From: Dyadobacter sp. CY343
GTDB taxonomy: Bacteria; Bacteroidota; Bacteroidia; Cytophagales; Spirosomataceae
Reading direction: 5' to 3'
Length of the DNA: 64,000 nucleotides
Assembly: GCF_021390335.1 (NCBI RefSeq)
Contig: NZ_JAJUXK010000007.1
Coordinates: 336,248 to 400,247, forward strand
Position numbers and translations under genes: made by a program. Below, piece by piece: positions 24,290 to 32,142 of the stretch (positions are counted from its first letter, which is position 1; each line of letters begins with the position of its first letter). Under the pieces are notes generated by a model. The model was given only the letters and a program-made list of their open reading frames with translations. It was not told the origin of the DNA and ran no database searches.

Positions 24290-25690
24290 ATGCAGATTCA
24301 ATTTTTCGGTGCTGCGCAAACCGTAACAGGAAGCAAGCATTTGATAACTACTGAAAAAGGCACAAAAATACTCCTCGACTGTGGTCTTTTTCAGGGAATA
24401 CAAACAGACGAATTCAATCAGAATTTCGGTTTCAAACCCTCAGAAGTAGATTTTCTCATACTTTCCCACGCCCATATTGACCATTCCGGCCTTATTCCGC
24501 GACTGGTTAAAAAAGGATTCAAAGGTGAGATTTATACCACAGCTGCAACTGCTGACCTTTGCCGCGTAATGTTGATGGACAGTGCGCATATTCAAGAAAA
24601 GGATTTGGAGCGGATCAATCGCCGCAGGGAAAATCAGGGCCGCCCTTTGCTCGAAGAACTCTACGATTCGGAAGATGCGGCGCACGCTTTGACTTTGTTC
24701 AAAACCGTTAAATATGGTCAGACATTTTATTTGGGTGAAGATAAGGAAGTAGCCGTTTTGCTCACCGACGCAGCTCATTTGCTGGGAAGCGCGGCGGTAC
24801 ACCTTACGATTCCTGATAAAGGAACGTTTAAACAATTGACTTTCACGGGAGATATTGGTCGGCCGGAAGACCGCATTCTCAAAAAGCCCGATGTATTTCC
24901 GCAGGCGGATATTATTATTTGCGAATCCACCTACGGCGATCGGATCCATGAAAAAGAAGTGGATATGAAAGCGCATTTACTGCGGATTGTGAAGGATACT
25001 TGCGTAGATCGGCAGGGTAAACTGATCATTCCTGCCTTCGCGATCGACCGGACGCAGGAAATGATTTATGCATTGGACCAGCTTTACAGCTCAGGTGAGC
25101 TGCCGCATATTCCTGTTTATATTGACAGCCCGCTCGCGATTCGGGCCACTGCGATCATGAAGGAACATGAAGAATGTTTCAATCCTGAGATACTCGAATA
25201 TATTGAAAAAGACGGCGACGCGTTTGCATTCCCTTACCTGCATTATGTGTCGGAAGTAGCCGAATCCATTGCATTGAATGACAAAAAGGAACCTTGTATT
25301 ATCATTTCTGCATCTGGAATGGCCGAAGCGGGACGGATCAAACACCATATTAAAAACAATATCGGCAACGAAAATTGCACGATCCTGCTCGTGGGTTATG
25401 CATCCGCAAATACTTTGGCGGGTGCATTAAAGCGCGGTGATAAGCAGGTGAATATTTTTGGAGAAAAGTTTGAGGTGCATTGCCACGTGGAAAGCGTGGA
25501 TTCGTTTTCCGGCCACGGTGATTACAACGAAATGCTCGATTTCCTTTCCTGCCAGAATCCTTCGCGGGTGGAGAATGTATTTCTGGTTCACGGTGAATAT
25601 GAAACACAGGTTTCCTTCAAAATAAAATTGGAAAAGGCTGGGTTTCAAAACGTTCAGATTCCTGCTTTGTACGAGGCTGTGAAAATCTGA
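24290..25690 (+). CDS. Metallo-beta-lactamase/beta-CASP RNA nuclease-like protein
   Basis: The 466-residue protein belongs to the CPSF-type metallo-beta-lactamase fold hydrolases. The zinc motif HAHIDHSGLIPRL lies near residue 60; further ligands are in DAAHLLGSAAVHL near 162 and TGDIGRPEDRIL. The beta-CASP insert spans about 210-380 (IIPAFAIDRTQEMIYALDQL, then SASGMAEAGRIKHHIKN), and the C-terminal RMMBL section has VESVDSFSGHGDYNEML and LVHGEYETQVSFK. Homologues cut RNA endo- or exonucleolytically; target RNAs in Bacteroidota are unknown. No signal peptide is present, so it acts in the cytoplasm. It is probably co-transcribed with hpt. Confidence 0.9.
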   Translation: MQIQFFGAAQTVTGSKHLITTEKGTKILLDCGLFQGIQTDEFNQNFGFKPSEVDFLILSHAHIDHSGLIPRLVKKGFKGEIYTTAATADLCRVMLMDSAHIQEKDLERINRRRENQGRPLLEELYDSEDAAHALTLFKTVKYGQTFYLGEDKEVAVLLTDAAHLLGSAAVHLTIPDKGTFKQLTFTGDIGRPEDRILKKPDVFPQADIIICESTYGDRIHEKEVDMKAHLLRIVKDTCVDRQGKLIIPAFAIDRTQEMIYALDQLYSSGELPHIPVYIDSPLAIRATAIMKEHEECFNPEILEYIEKDGDAFAFPYLHYVSEVAESIALNDKKEPCIIISASGMAEAGRIKHHIKNNIGNENCTILLVGYASANTLAGALKRGDKQVNIFGEKFEVHCHVESVDSFSGHGDYNEMLDFLSCQNPSRVENVFLVHGEYETQVSFKIKLEKAGFQNVQIPALYEAVKI

Positions 25691-25720
25691 ATTTTTATGG
25701 GTATTCGGGGTTCTGTACAC

Positions 25721-25750
25721 TTGGAAAGTCCATAGTCTTGGTTATTTTTG
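25721..25750 (+). promoter_or_regulatory. Promoter of tRNA-Leu
   Basis: TTG at 25721-25723, 19 bases, then TATTTTTG at 25743-25750 fit the Bacteroidota promoter consensus, 16 bases before the mature tRNA 5' end. Confidence 0.75.
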
Positions 25751-25766
25751 CCAACCCAATTTCAAT

Positions 25767-25850
25767 GCCGAAGTGGTGAAACTGGTAGACACGCACGTTT
25801 CAGAGGCGTGTGGGGGTTGCCCCATGCGGGTTCGAGTCCCGCCTTCGGCA
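25767..25850 (+). tRNA. tRNA-Leu (anticodon CAG)
   Basis: A complete class II cloverleaf: acceptor GCCGAAG pairs with CTTCGGC, the anticodon stem CACGT/GCGTG encloses the loop TTCAGAG with anticodon CAG, a long variable arm GGGGGTTGCCCC follows, and the T arm is GCGGG-TTCGAGT-CCCGC. It reads the leucine codon CUG. The 3' CCA is not encoded (the gene is followed by CAA). It has its own promoter and terminator, so it is a single-gene transcription unit. Confidence 0.96.
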
Positions 25851-25851
25851 C

Positions 25852-25893
25852 AAAGCGCTGTTCCTACTATCAGGAATAGCGCTTTTGCTTTTT
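25852..25893 (+). terminator. Terminator of tRNA-Leu
   Basis: A 14-base-pair stem (25852-25865 with 25872-25885, one G-U pair) with a six-base loop, followed by TGCTTTTT. Confidence 0.88.
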
Positions 25894-25947
25894 AGGAAAA
25901 ATTCTCAGTGCAGTTAAATAGCTTCGCAAAGCTTTACTTCCTAACAC

Positions 25948-26202
25948 TCAGTCATAAACATTTCTTCGGTTCCCTACTTCGAATATCTCTACAATCAGTT
26001 TTTCCCCGTCCACTTGATATAGTATCCGGTAGTTGCCAGCTCTGATCCGGAACATTTCCTTATAGCCTTTGAGCTTTTTGCATCCCGATTGATAAGGATT
26101 TGCGAGAAGCGACGAGACTGCTGCTGACACCAGGTTATAATCCTTCCCGGAAAGTCCATTCAGAAATCTTTCCGCGCTGCGGCTCAATATGACACTGTAC
26201 AT
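25948..26202 (-). CDS. RelE/ParE-type toxin
   Basis: The 84-residue protein matches the RelE/ParE toxin fold: MYSVILSRSAERFLNGLSG at the N-terminus, then NPYQSGCKKLKGYKEMFRIR, AGNYRILYQV and a final strand IVEIFEVGNRRNVYD. RelE members cleave mRNA on the ribosome, and ParE members poison gyrase. The R-x-R and Y-R-I-x-Y pattern favours a RelE-like mRNase, which is an inference. Its ATG overlaps the antitoxin stop codon by one base (TGATG), so translation is coupled and the antitoxin is made first, the usual order. Confidence 0.85.
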   Translation of the reverse strand: MYSVILSRSAERFLNGLSGKDYNLVSAAVSSLLANPYQSGCKKLKGYKEMFRIRAGNYRILYQVDGEKLIVEIFEVGNRRNVYD

Positions 26203-26696
26203 CAGGTCAAATCATGCCTAGCGTCCAGCTTCGTTTTTACTTGCTCCCAAGGAACGAATTCTTCGCCTTGTCTTTGTTTGATAAGAAGGCCATCGTAATA
26301 ATCTTCCAGAAGGTCGACCAATGTGTCCTCCGGCTCTAACTCTTGGTTGATAACCAAATTCATCAAAAAGGCATTTTCCCGTAGTTTTTTTATAACCTGG
26401 AGAATAGTCGAATGAAGGGCTTTCACTTTGGGTTGAACCGGCTTTCCTGCCGTCTCAATCGGCGCCAGCAATTTAAGTGCCTTTTCATACCGTTTCTTTT
26501 CGAGAAGTGCATCTTCTAGCGTGAAGTCATGAATCGCACGCTGTTCCTTGCCAAGATCATTCAGAAAACCCTGGTATACGGCATTCAATTTATTTATCGC
26601 AAGGGACGGTAAGGCGTTGCCGATGGCCGGAGCATGGCTGCACAGATGTAAAAATCTGTCAAAAATTGTAGTGTGTTTAAGACTTATCGAGTGCAT
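26202..26696 (-). CDS. Putative antitoxin of the RelE-type toxin (unusually long)
   Basis: This 164-residue gene is directly upstream of and coupled to the toxin gene, so it is the presumed antitoxin. At twice the length of a typical RelB-type antitoxin it is odd. The N-terminal 100 residues are mostly helical with no recognised DNA-binding motif (LHLCSHAPAIGNALPSLAIN, then LEKKRYEKALKLLAPI). The last 35 residues (LEDYYDGLLIKQRQGEEFVP) look like the toxin-wrapping tail of such antitoxins. It starts at ATG 26696. A palindrome about 20 bases upstream may be the autoregulatory operator. Confidence 0.7.
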   Translation of the reverse strand: MHSISLKHTTIFDRFLHLCSHAPAIGNALPSLAINKLNAVYQGFLNDLGKEQRAIHDFTLEDALLEKKRYEKALKLLAPIETAGKPVQPKVKALHSTILQVIKKLRENAFLMNLVINQELEPEDTLVDLLEDYYDGLLIKQRQGEEFVPWEQVKTKLDARHDLT

Positions 26697-26712
26697 ATAG
26701 GGACTAAGCTAA

Positions 26713-26725
26713 GCTCTTGGAGAGC
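26713..26725. promoter_or_regulatory. Possible operator of the toxin-antitoxin pair
   Basis: GCTCT-TGG-AGAGC, a perfect inverted repeat with a three-base centre, lies 17 bases upstream of the antitoxin start codon, flanked by TAA and, two bases further, TTA. Type II antitoxins commonly bind such sites; binding is an inference. Confidence 0.3.
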
Positions 26726-26858
26726 AGTTACATCACGTAATATTAAACAGTTAAAGAGAAATAAGTGTTGCCGACATCCGGGATTCTTTTTTGCGCTTAA
26801 AAAAAAGGCGCTTTGCGATCAATGAAAGAGAAAAATTGCAGAATCGCAGAGAAGTGAG

Positions 26859-27395
26859 CTACTTTTTCTCCCGAACCCTCTTTACAATCCTTACCGCGGT
26901 CATAATTACAACAGCGAATGCAACCAATCCCAACACCCCCCAGAGCCAGTCTACCGTATTTTTCAGTACCACCAGGAAAACAATCGAGAATAGAAATACC
27001 GTCGCGACTTCGTTAAAAAGCCTCAGCTGAAACGATGTGAAACGGAATTTTCCTTCGCGCAATTCGAGGAGGATCTTGCCTGTAAAGGATTGGTATGCGT
27101 ACAAACCGAAGACAAACACGAGTTTCAGCCGCATCCAGTCCTGGTCGAGCCAGGCGGGCGTGATGTAAAGCATTGCTCCGCCGCATATTAAAGTCAGCCA
27201 GCTGGCGGGCGTCATAATCGCAGTCCAGAGCAACTTCTCCATTTTTGTAAACTGTGCAAGCAGGATCTCCCGCTCGGGGCTCGGCTTGCTGTTCGCTTCG
27301 GTATGATAGACGAAAAGACGGGGCATATAAAACAGTCCCGCGAACCAGCTTACAACGAAAATAATATGCAGCGCTTTAAAGTGAAGGTATGTCAT
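26859..27395 (-). CDS. hemJ: Protoporphyrinogen IX oxidase HemJ
   Basis: The enzyme oxidises protoporphyrinogen IX to protoporphyrin IX in haem synthesis, in the inner membrane. From ATG 27395 the product is 178 residues with four or five membrane helices. The family motif ALHIIFVVSWFAGLFYMP with RLFVYHTEA lies at residues 6-32 and includes the essential histidine; MRLKLVFVFGLYAYQ in the middle holds the conserved lysine. The frame is open 18 codons further up to 27449, but those residues are not conserved. It is divergent from msrA. Confidence 0.88.
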   Translation of the reverse strand: MTYLHFKALHIIFVVSWFAGLFYMPRLFVYHTEANSKPSPEREILLAQFTKMEKLLWTAIMTPASWLTLICGGAMLYITPAWLDQDWMRLKLVFVFGLYAYQSFTGKILLELREGKFRFTSFQLRLFNEVATVFLFSIVFLVVLKNTVDWLWGVLGLVAFAVVIMTAVRIVKRVREKK

Positions 27396-27506
27396 AGGAC
27401 GAATCGTTTCGGGGATAAATTTCGTAAATAATACAGCAATACCAGACACAAACTTTCTTCGTACGGTATTCGTTAATCATTTTGACAATAACCCATGATA
27501 ATTAAG

Positions 27507-28193
27507 ATGAAAACCACCATCCCAATTTTGACCTTTCTCTTGATGTGCTGCATGGTAGTGATATCGTGTGCGCAGTCGGATAAAAAACAGAAAAGAAAAA
27601 TGGATAAAGAAGCTGCTTTTACCTCGCTTGATGAGACAAATGTAAATACTGCCGGCATGGAAACGGCGACATTCGGAACCGGGTGCTTCTGGTGTACAGA
27701 GGCCGTTTTAGAATCTTTGGACGGTGTTAAAAAGGTAGTTTCAGGCTATTCAGGCGGCCACGATCCGAAGCCGAATTACGAGGCAGTTTGCACCGGCAAT
27801 ACCGGTCATGCTGAGTGTGTGGAGGTGGTTTATGATCCAAAAGTGATCAGCTATGCAGATCTGCTCGAAGCATTTTTCCGCAGCCACGATCCTACTTCCC
27901 TGAACCGCCAGGGAAATGATGTTGGAACGCAATATCGCTCGGTGATTTTTTATCATAATGAGGAACAAAAGTCCCTGGCCGAGAAAGCGAAGGCAGAATT
28001 GGACAAATCCGGCGCGTATACCAAGCCAATTGTCACCGAAATTACGCCAGCGGTTAAATTCTTTGTGGCCGAAGACTATCATCAGAATTATTTCGCAAAC
28101 AACCCCGATCAGGGCTATTGTGCGTTCGTAATTGCCCCAAAACTCGACAAATTCAAGAAGGTTTTTAAAGAGAAACTGCGGAAAGAAATATAG
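27507..28193 (+). CDS. msrA: Peptide-methionine (S)-S-oxide reductase MsrA, lipoprotein form
   Basis: The enzyme reduces methionine-S-sulfoxide in oxidised proteins. The active-site motif GCFWCTEAVLESLDGV lies near residue 53 and is followed by the typical SGYSGG block, NPTSLNRQGND-like SLNRQGNDVGTQYRSVIFYH and YHQNYFANNPDQGYC near the end. The first 24 residues are a lipoprotein signal with lipobox V-I-S-C, so the enzyme is anchored in the envelope, most likely facing the periplasm. An upstream ATG at 27495 adds four residues only. No MsrB domain is fused. It is divergent from hemJ. Confidence 0.93.
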   Translation: MKTTIPILTFLLMCCMVVISCAQSDKKQKRKMDKEAAFTSLDETNVNTAGMETATFGTGCFWCTEAVLESLDGVKKVVSGYSGGHDPKPNYEAVCTGNTGHAECVEVVYDPKVISYADLLEAFFRSHDPTSLNRQGNDVGTQYRSVIFYHNEEQKSLAEKAKAELDKSGAYTKPIVTEITPAVKFFVAEDYHQNYFANNPDQGYCAFVIAPKLDKFKKVFKEKLRKEI

Positions 28194-28269
28194 GTTTTTA
28201 GCGAAAATAAAGGCATCTGCCCACTTATACGGCTAGACACCCCGGATAATAAGTATAAATGGCACAAGT

Positions 28270-28300
28270 TTTGAAGCATTCGGATAAAGGCTTTAATTTG
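28270..28300 (+). promoter_or_regulatory. Promoter of the small outer-membrane protein gene
   Basis: TTTG at 28270-28273, 19 bases, then TTAATTTG at 28293-28300 (one mismatch to TAnnTTTG), 32 bases before the start codon. Confidence 0.5.
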
Positions 28301-28331
28301 TGCCATTATTAACAATAACTAATCTATTACG

Positions 28332-28847
28332 ATGAAAAAGATTCTATTCATGTTTTTCTTTTGCGCCGTTCTGAGCGCGACTTCGGAAAAGGCGTTCGCG
28401 CAGTTTGAGAAGGGAGATAAAATACTAAATTTAGGAATTGGCGGCGGCGGATACGGCTTCTACGGAGGTGGCGGTTTTGCAGTGGGCGGTTCGTTTGAAG
28501 TAGGAGTTCATGAGTTTATCAGTGTTGGTGCTCAGGCAGATATCAGATTCTATGATTACGGATATTCGTTTGGTCCTTCTGATAATTATGTAGCGTTGCC
28601 AATCGCTGCAAGAGGTTCTTACCACTATGGTAAACATTTCTTAACTATCGAACAATTAGATCTTTATGCTGGACCTGCATTAGGATTTAATATCGATAAC
28701 AACCAATACTATACTAATTCTGCTATTGTCATTGGAGCATTTGCTGGCGCGAGATATTATTTCAAACCTACATTTGGGGCATTCCTTGAACTTGCAGGTG
28801 GAACAAATATGATTCCTGCAAAAGTTGGTGTGTCGCTCAAATTCTGA
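28332..28847 (+). CDS. Small outer-membrane beta-barrel protein
   Basis: The 171-residue protein begins with a signal peptide (MKKILFMFFFCAVLSATSEK, then AFAQ). The rest alternates hydrophobic and polar residues in glycine- and tyrosine-rich strands (LNLGIGGGGYGFYGGGGFAV, then AGARYYFKPTFGAFLE) and ends in aromatic F after VGVSLKF, the outer-membrane insertion signal for beta barrels. It resembles the small OmpX/OmpW-sized barrels common in this phylum. Function is unknown. It has its own promoter, and its terminator also serves the opposite gene. Confidence 0.8.
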   Translation: MKKILFMFFFCAVLSATSEKAFAQFEKGDKILNLGIGGGGYGFYGGGGFAVGGSFEVGVHEFISVGAQADIRFYDYGYSFGPSDNYVALPIAARGSYHYGKHFLTIEQLDLYAGPALGFNIDNNQYYTNSAIVIGAFAGARYYFKPTFGAFLELAGGTNMIPAKVGVSLKF

Positions 28848-28871
28848 TGTGAATCTACATTACAAAAAAAA

Positions 28872-28901
28872 GCCTGGGAATCGCTTCTCAGGCATTTTTT
28901 T
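28872..28901. terminator. Bidirectional terminator after the small outer-membrane protein gene
   Basis: GCCTGGGAA (28872-28880) pairs with TTCTCAGGC (28885-28893) with one G-U pair; T tracts on both sides allow use from either strand. Confidence 0.85.
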
Positions 28902-28914
28902 ATGTCTTGTGAAT

Positions 28915-29691
28915 TTAGAATCTGATATTTAATGTAAGATAACCCGCTTGTGTTGCCGGGTTGAAGCCGGGGCTGATCCTGAATGCGATCGGCTCGCCTC
29001 TGTGAATTAATTCCCTTCTGATCTTCCCGGCTTTCGAGCCATTTTTCCCTGCTTTTATAAACCCGACAGTACCAAAAGTTGCTGCACCTGCCAAGCCGCC
29101 GAGCATCAACCACGCCCCACGGATTGCGCGCTGCTCGTCTGCATAAGAGGCGAAATTGCCATTTGCATCCATTGAGCCGGCAATAATGCCTGCGCCCACT
29201 CCGGACAAGATCATACCGACCGAAGTCCCGGCGATCCCCATCACGAGGCCGGTTTTAGATTTACCCTTATAATATTTATAAGTCGCCCGAAGGTTGTCCG
29301 CAGAGGATGCGCGTATTTCTTCCAAAAACTGATTGCGAGACCCGGGCGCCTGCAAGGGTGCAGCTGGCCGGGCCTGTGGAGCTGATTGGCCAGGCGCATA
29401 GTAACTGGGCACTTCCAGCACTGCCTCGAAAGTTTTCACCTCGCCATTCCCGTATTGTATGGAAGAAATTTCAGACTTTTTTACAGTAAATAACGGGCCC
29501 TCGTCGTCACTTAGCTTTTTGTATTTCACTACTGTATCATCTACCTCCTGGATGCGGACTTCCAGCTTCGTGTCGTTGCGCAAAAAAAGAATATCCGGTT
29601 TCCGCACATTTTGGGCGAAAACCGGATTCAGTAATAAAAGGTATAAAATGGCTAACAGCTGGATTTTCAGCAGTGATAAAATTACTTTCAT
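28915..29691 (-). CDS. Exported protein of unknown function (paralogue 1 of a tandem pair)
   Basis: The 258-residue protein has a signal peptide (MKVILSLLKIQLLAILYLLL, then NPVFAQ). An N-terminal beta region reads as a strand-turn-strand sensor-like unit (KPDILFLRNDTKLEVRIQEV, then SEISSIQYGNGEVKTF). A proline/alanine-rich linker follows (SAPQARPAAPLQAP), then a Gly-rich helical pair (GLVMGIAGTSVGMILSG). The end IRRELIHRGEPIAFRISPGF plus LTLNIRF looks like an outer-membrane type terminal strand. It is homologous along its length to the next gene. No named family; envelope location inferred. Confidence 0.75.
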   Translation of the reverse strand: MKVILSLLKIQLLAILYLLLLNPVFAQNVRKPDILFLRNDTKLEVRIQEVDDTVVKYKKLSDDEGPLFTVKKSEISSIQYGNGEVKTFEAVLEVPSYYAPGQSAPQARPAAPLQAPGSRNQFLEEIRASSADNLRATYKYYKGKSKTGLVMGIAGTSVGMILSGVGAGIIAGSMDANGNFASYADEQRAIRGAWLMLGGLAGAATFGTVGFIKAGKNGSKAGKIRRELIHRGEPIAFRISPGFNPATQAGYLTLNIRF

Positions 29692-29744
29692 TGTAGAAGG
29701 ATAATATGAATATACCCTTCAATGAAGCAATAAATTCGCCTTTA

Positions 29745-30479
29745 TCAAAATGTCATCCGCAGGGTAAGCTGACCCGATTTATTAAGCGGGTCAAATTTTG
29801 GGCTGAGCTTAAATGTAGTAAGTGATTGGCCGCGTCTTTCGAGTTCATTTTTAACCTTATCAGCCTTTTTCTTATGCACACGGTACTTGTTAAAAGACAA
29901 AGAACCGAACACAATTCCGAAAGCCGGCCCGGCGATCGCTAACGCACCACCAAACTTTTTATCATCCGAATCTTCACCAACAGCAGTTACAATTACGCCG
30001 GAAACCAGGGTTGCAACGGCAATAGAGGTAAATACGATCGCGCCGGTTTTTCCATCCACCGATTTGTTGTGGTGATATTCATATTTGTCCCGCAACTGAT
30101 CCGAATTGGCCATTACAATGCTTTTCTCAAAAGGGTCAGTCGGCAAATTGTTTAAATCTGCATATTGCCCTACCGAGTCAGTAGGCACTTTGCCTGGTTG
30201 AATAGAGTCTCTTACATTGATCGTTTTCCCATTTTTCAGCAAAACCCGCGAGACTTTATCCAGATAAATGTAGGTAGCGGCGCTGTCGGCAGTTCCAAGA
30301 TCGCGGTAGTTGATTTTTTCATAACTCATCTGCGTGATCAGCGCCTGAATCTGTGTACTGTCGCGCTTGACAATGATATCATTTTTGCGCGGGCTCTGAG
30401 CATAAGATAGTTGCGCAACGCCGATTGACAACAATGTGATCAGCAGCACTGGCAGGTTTTTAAATGTGTGTATCCGCAT
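29745..30479 (-). CDS. Exported protein of unknown function (paralogue 2 of a tandem pair)
   Basis: It shows the same plan as its neighbour: signal peptide (MRIHTFKNLPVLLITLLSIG, then AQLSYAQ), an N-terminal unit with KNDIIVKRDSTQIQALITQM and KVSRVLLKNGKTINVRD, two Gly/Ala-rich hydrophobic helices (ALAIAGPAFGIVFGSLSF) and a C-terminus KNELERRGQSLTTFKLSPKF plus LTLRMTF that aligns with the neighbour's. The frame is open to 30536, but ATG 30479 gives the better signal peptide. The two genes are on one strand 53 bases apart, so they are probably a duplicated pair in one transcript. Function unknown. Confidence 0.75.
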   Translation of the reverse strand: MRIHTFKNLPVLLITLLSIGVAQLSYAQSPRKNDIIVKRDSTQIQALITQMSYEKINYRDLGTADSAATYIYLDKVSRVLLKNGKTINVRDSIQPGKVPTDSVGQYADLNNLPTDPFEKSIVMANSDQLRDKYEYHHNKSVDGKTGAIVFTSIAVATLVSGVIVTAVGEDSDDKKFGGALAIAGPAFGIVFGSLSFNKYRVHKKKADKVKNELERRGQSLTTFKLSPKFDPLNKSGQLTLRMTF

Positions 30480-30556
30480 TTGTAGTATGGTTAAGATGGA
30501 AAAAATGAAAGCTAAACGTACACAAACTTTTTCCAATCTTGTAAAAAATTGTGCTA

Positions 30557-31279
30557 CTACATCCCGAATTTGTTCAATTGCTTGACAAGTACCTCAAAAT
30601 CCTTCGGATAAGGCGCTTCTATCCGAACTCGCTCTCCGTCCATCACTGCAAAAGAAAGTGAATGCGCATGTAATGCAACGCGCTGAATGAGAGGCTGTTC
30701 CTCGGTCTCCTTTTTTAGATTGAATTTTCGCTTCAGACTGGACAGATAAATTACCTCCCCACCATATTGCGGGTCGCAGACGATCGGCGCTTTCAGGCAC
30801 GAAAGGTGAATGCGGATCTGGTGCATGCGGCCGGTTATGGGAATACACTCCACTAATGTGTAGCCTCTGTAAACTTGCAGCGTGTTGAAAATTGTCTCCG
30901 CTACTTTGCCCTCCGCCCGGTCTATTTTCACTGCCGTGCCATTTTTTAATGGTAAAATCGGCAAAAACACAGAAATGCTGTCAAGTTTGTGAATGCCATT
31001 TGTCACAGCGTGGTACCGTTTAGTAACTTCCCGATGCTCAAATTGCATGGCCAAATGCCGGTAAGCGGCTGGATTTTTGGCAAAAGCCAGTGCACCTGAA
31101 GTTTCTTTGTCGAGCCGGTGTGCCGCCTGCAGTTCGGAATTATATTCCTTTGCCAACCGTAATACACTGCCTCCCCTGTCAGCAGTTCTTTCATCCAGCG
31201 TAGCCAGGTGCGGCGGCTTATTTACTACTAAAAAATCCTCGTTTTCAAATAAAATGAGGTCTTTAAAATTGATTTTCAT
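30557..31279 (-). CDS. RluA family pseudouridine synthase (first of two)
   Basis: The protein isomerises specific uridines in RNA to pseudouridine. From ATG 31279 it has 240 residues: FENEDFLVVNKPPHLATLD, the catalytic motif AAHRLDKETSGALAFAKN near residue 60 with the essential Asp, KRYHAVTNG, and the TGRMHQIRIHLSCLKAPIVC block near 165. The S4 RNA-binding domain of longer RluA proteins is absent. The ORF extends 17 codons further up to 31330 across an inverted repeat, so 31279 is preferred. The target site is not predictable. Confidence 0.9.
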   Translation of the reverse strand: MKINFKDLILFENEDFLVVNKPPHLATLDERTADRGGSVLRLAKEYNSELQAAHRLDKETSGALAFAKNPAAYRHLAMQFEHREVTKRYHAVTNGIHKLDSISVFLPILPLKNGTAVKIDRAEGKVAETIFNTLQVYRGYTLVECIPITGRMHQIRIHLSCLKAPIVCDPQYGGEVIYLSSLKRKFNLKKETEEQPLIQRVALHAHSLSFAVMDGERVRIEAPYPKDFEVLVKQLNKFGM

Positions 31280-31288
31280 AGTTATTGC

Positions 31289-31336
31289 GATAAAAATAAA
31301 TCCGAATGAACTACCGGAAAAGTAATTCATTCGGAT
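31289..31336 (-). terminator. Terminator of the ABC ATPase operon
   Basis: AATCCGAATGAA (31299-31310) pairs perfectly with TTCATTCGGATT (31325-31336), followed on the minus strand by TATTTTTAT. It lies 83 bases after the ABC gene and just before the RluA gene. Confidence 0.75.
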
Positions 31337-31418
31337 TCACGGAGCTTTGAAATGAATTGTTCCGTTATAACACAAAACTAATCAATCTCGATCTTATATG
31401 ACAATGGATTTAACAGCT

Positions 31419-32129
31419 TTAAACCATTGCAGAAACTTTTGTCGGGTTGGGATTGATCGTATCAGACTCGACTAAACCATCTCGCAAACGCACAATCCGG
31501 TGCGCGTAATGTGCAATATCCTCTTCGTGGGTCACCATTACGATCGTATTTCCCTTACTATATAATTGGTCGAACAGATCCATGATCTCGTAGGAAGTTT
31601 TGGAATCCAGGTTACCTGTGGGCTCATCGGCGAGCAAAATGCTGGGATCATTGACAAGCGCCCGGGCAATAGCAACCCGCTGCCGCTGACCACCCGAAAG
31701 TTCGTTCGGCTTGTGTCCGGCGCGGTTCTCCAGACCTACATTTTTCAAGGAAAGCATTGCTTTTTCAGTCCGGTCTGACTTTCCCAAACCTGCATAGATC
31801 AATGGAAGCGCCACATTATCCAGTGAAGACATTCTTGGCAGCAAATTGAAAGTCTGAAACACAAAGCCGATCTCCTTGTTTCTGATCTCGGCCAATTCGC
31901 TTTCAGTCATATCACTTACGTCCTTATTATTAAGGACATATCTGCCGGTTGTAGGTGTATCCAGGCAGCCGATGATATTCATCAATGTAGATTTCCCCGA
32001 GCCGGAAGGGCCCATAAAAGCGACATATTCGCCTTTATTTACCGAAATCGTCACCGATTTGAGCGCCTGGATTACTTCGCTGCCCATTACGTAACGTTTT
32101 GCAATCTCGCTGGTCTCGATAATTCTCAT
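31419..32129 (-). CDS. ABC transporter ATP-binding protein (LolD/MacB-like)
   Basis: The 236-residue ATPase subunit hydrolyses ATP to drive an exporter-type ABC complex. Walker A AFMGPSGSGKSTLMNIIG lies near residue 40, the Q loop VFQTFNLLPRMSSLDNVALP near 88, the signature LSGGQRQRVAIARALVNDP near 143, Walker B ILLADEPTGNLDSKT near 165 and the switch His in VMVTHEEDIAHYAHR. The subtype (GCLDTPTTG with TGNLDS) is that of LolD, MacB and FtsE-like proteins. No permease gene is adjacent. ATG 32129 is chosen because AGGAG lies 8-12 bases before it. It is the last gene of a three-gene minus-strand run. Confidence 0.92.
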   Translation of the reverse strand: MRIIETSEIAKRYVMGSEVIQALKSVTISVNKGEYVAFMGPSGSGKSTLMNIIGCLDTPTTGRYVLNNKDVSDMTESELAEIRNKEIGFVFQTFNLLPRMSSLDNVALPLIYAGLGKSDRTEKAMLSLKNVGLENRAGHKPNELSGGQRQRVAIARALVNDPSILLADEPTGNLDSKTSYEIMDLFDQLYSKGNTIVMVTHEEDIAHYAHRIVRLRDGLVESDTINPNPTKVSAMV

Positions 32130-32136
32130 ATATGAT

Positions 32137-32141
32137 CTCCT
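32137..32141 (-). promoter_or_regulatory. Shine-Dalgarno sequence deciding the ABC ATPase start
   Basis: On the minus strand AGGAG lies 7 bases before ATG 32129. Such a clear ribosome binding site is unusual for this phylum, and it excludes the longer frame from 32180. Confidence 0.6.
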
Positions 32142-32142
32142 G

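Noticed and set aside
25920..25940. Small hairpin AGCTTCGCAAAGCT after the toxin gene
   Set aside because: The stem is short and no T tract follows on the minus strand; not supported as a terminator.
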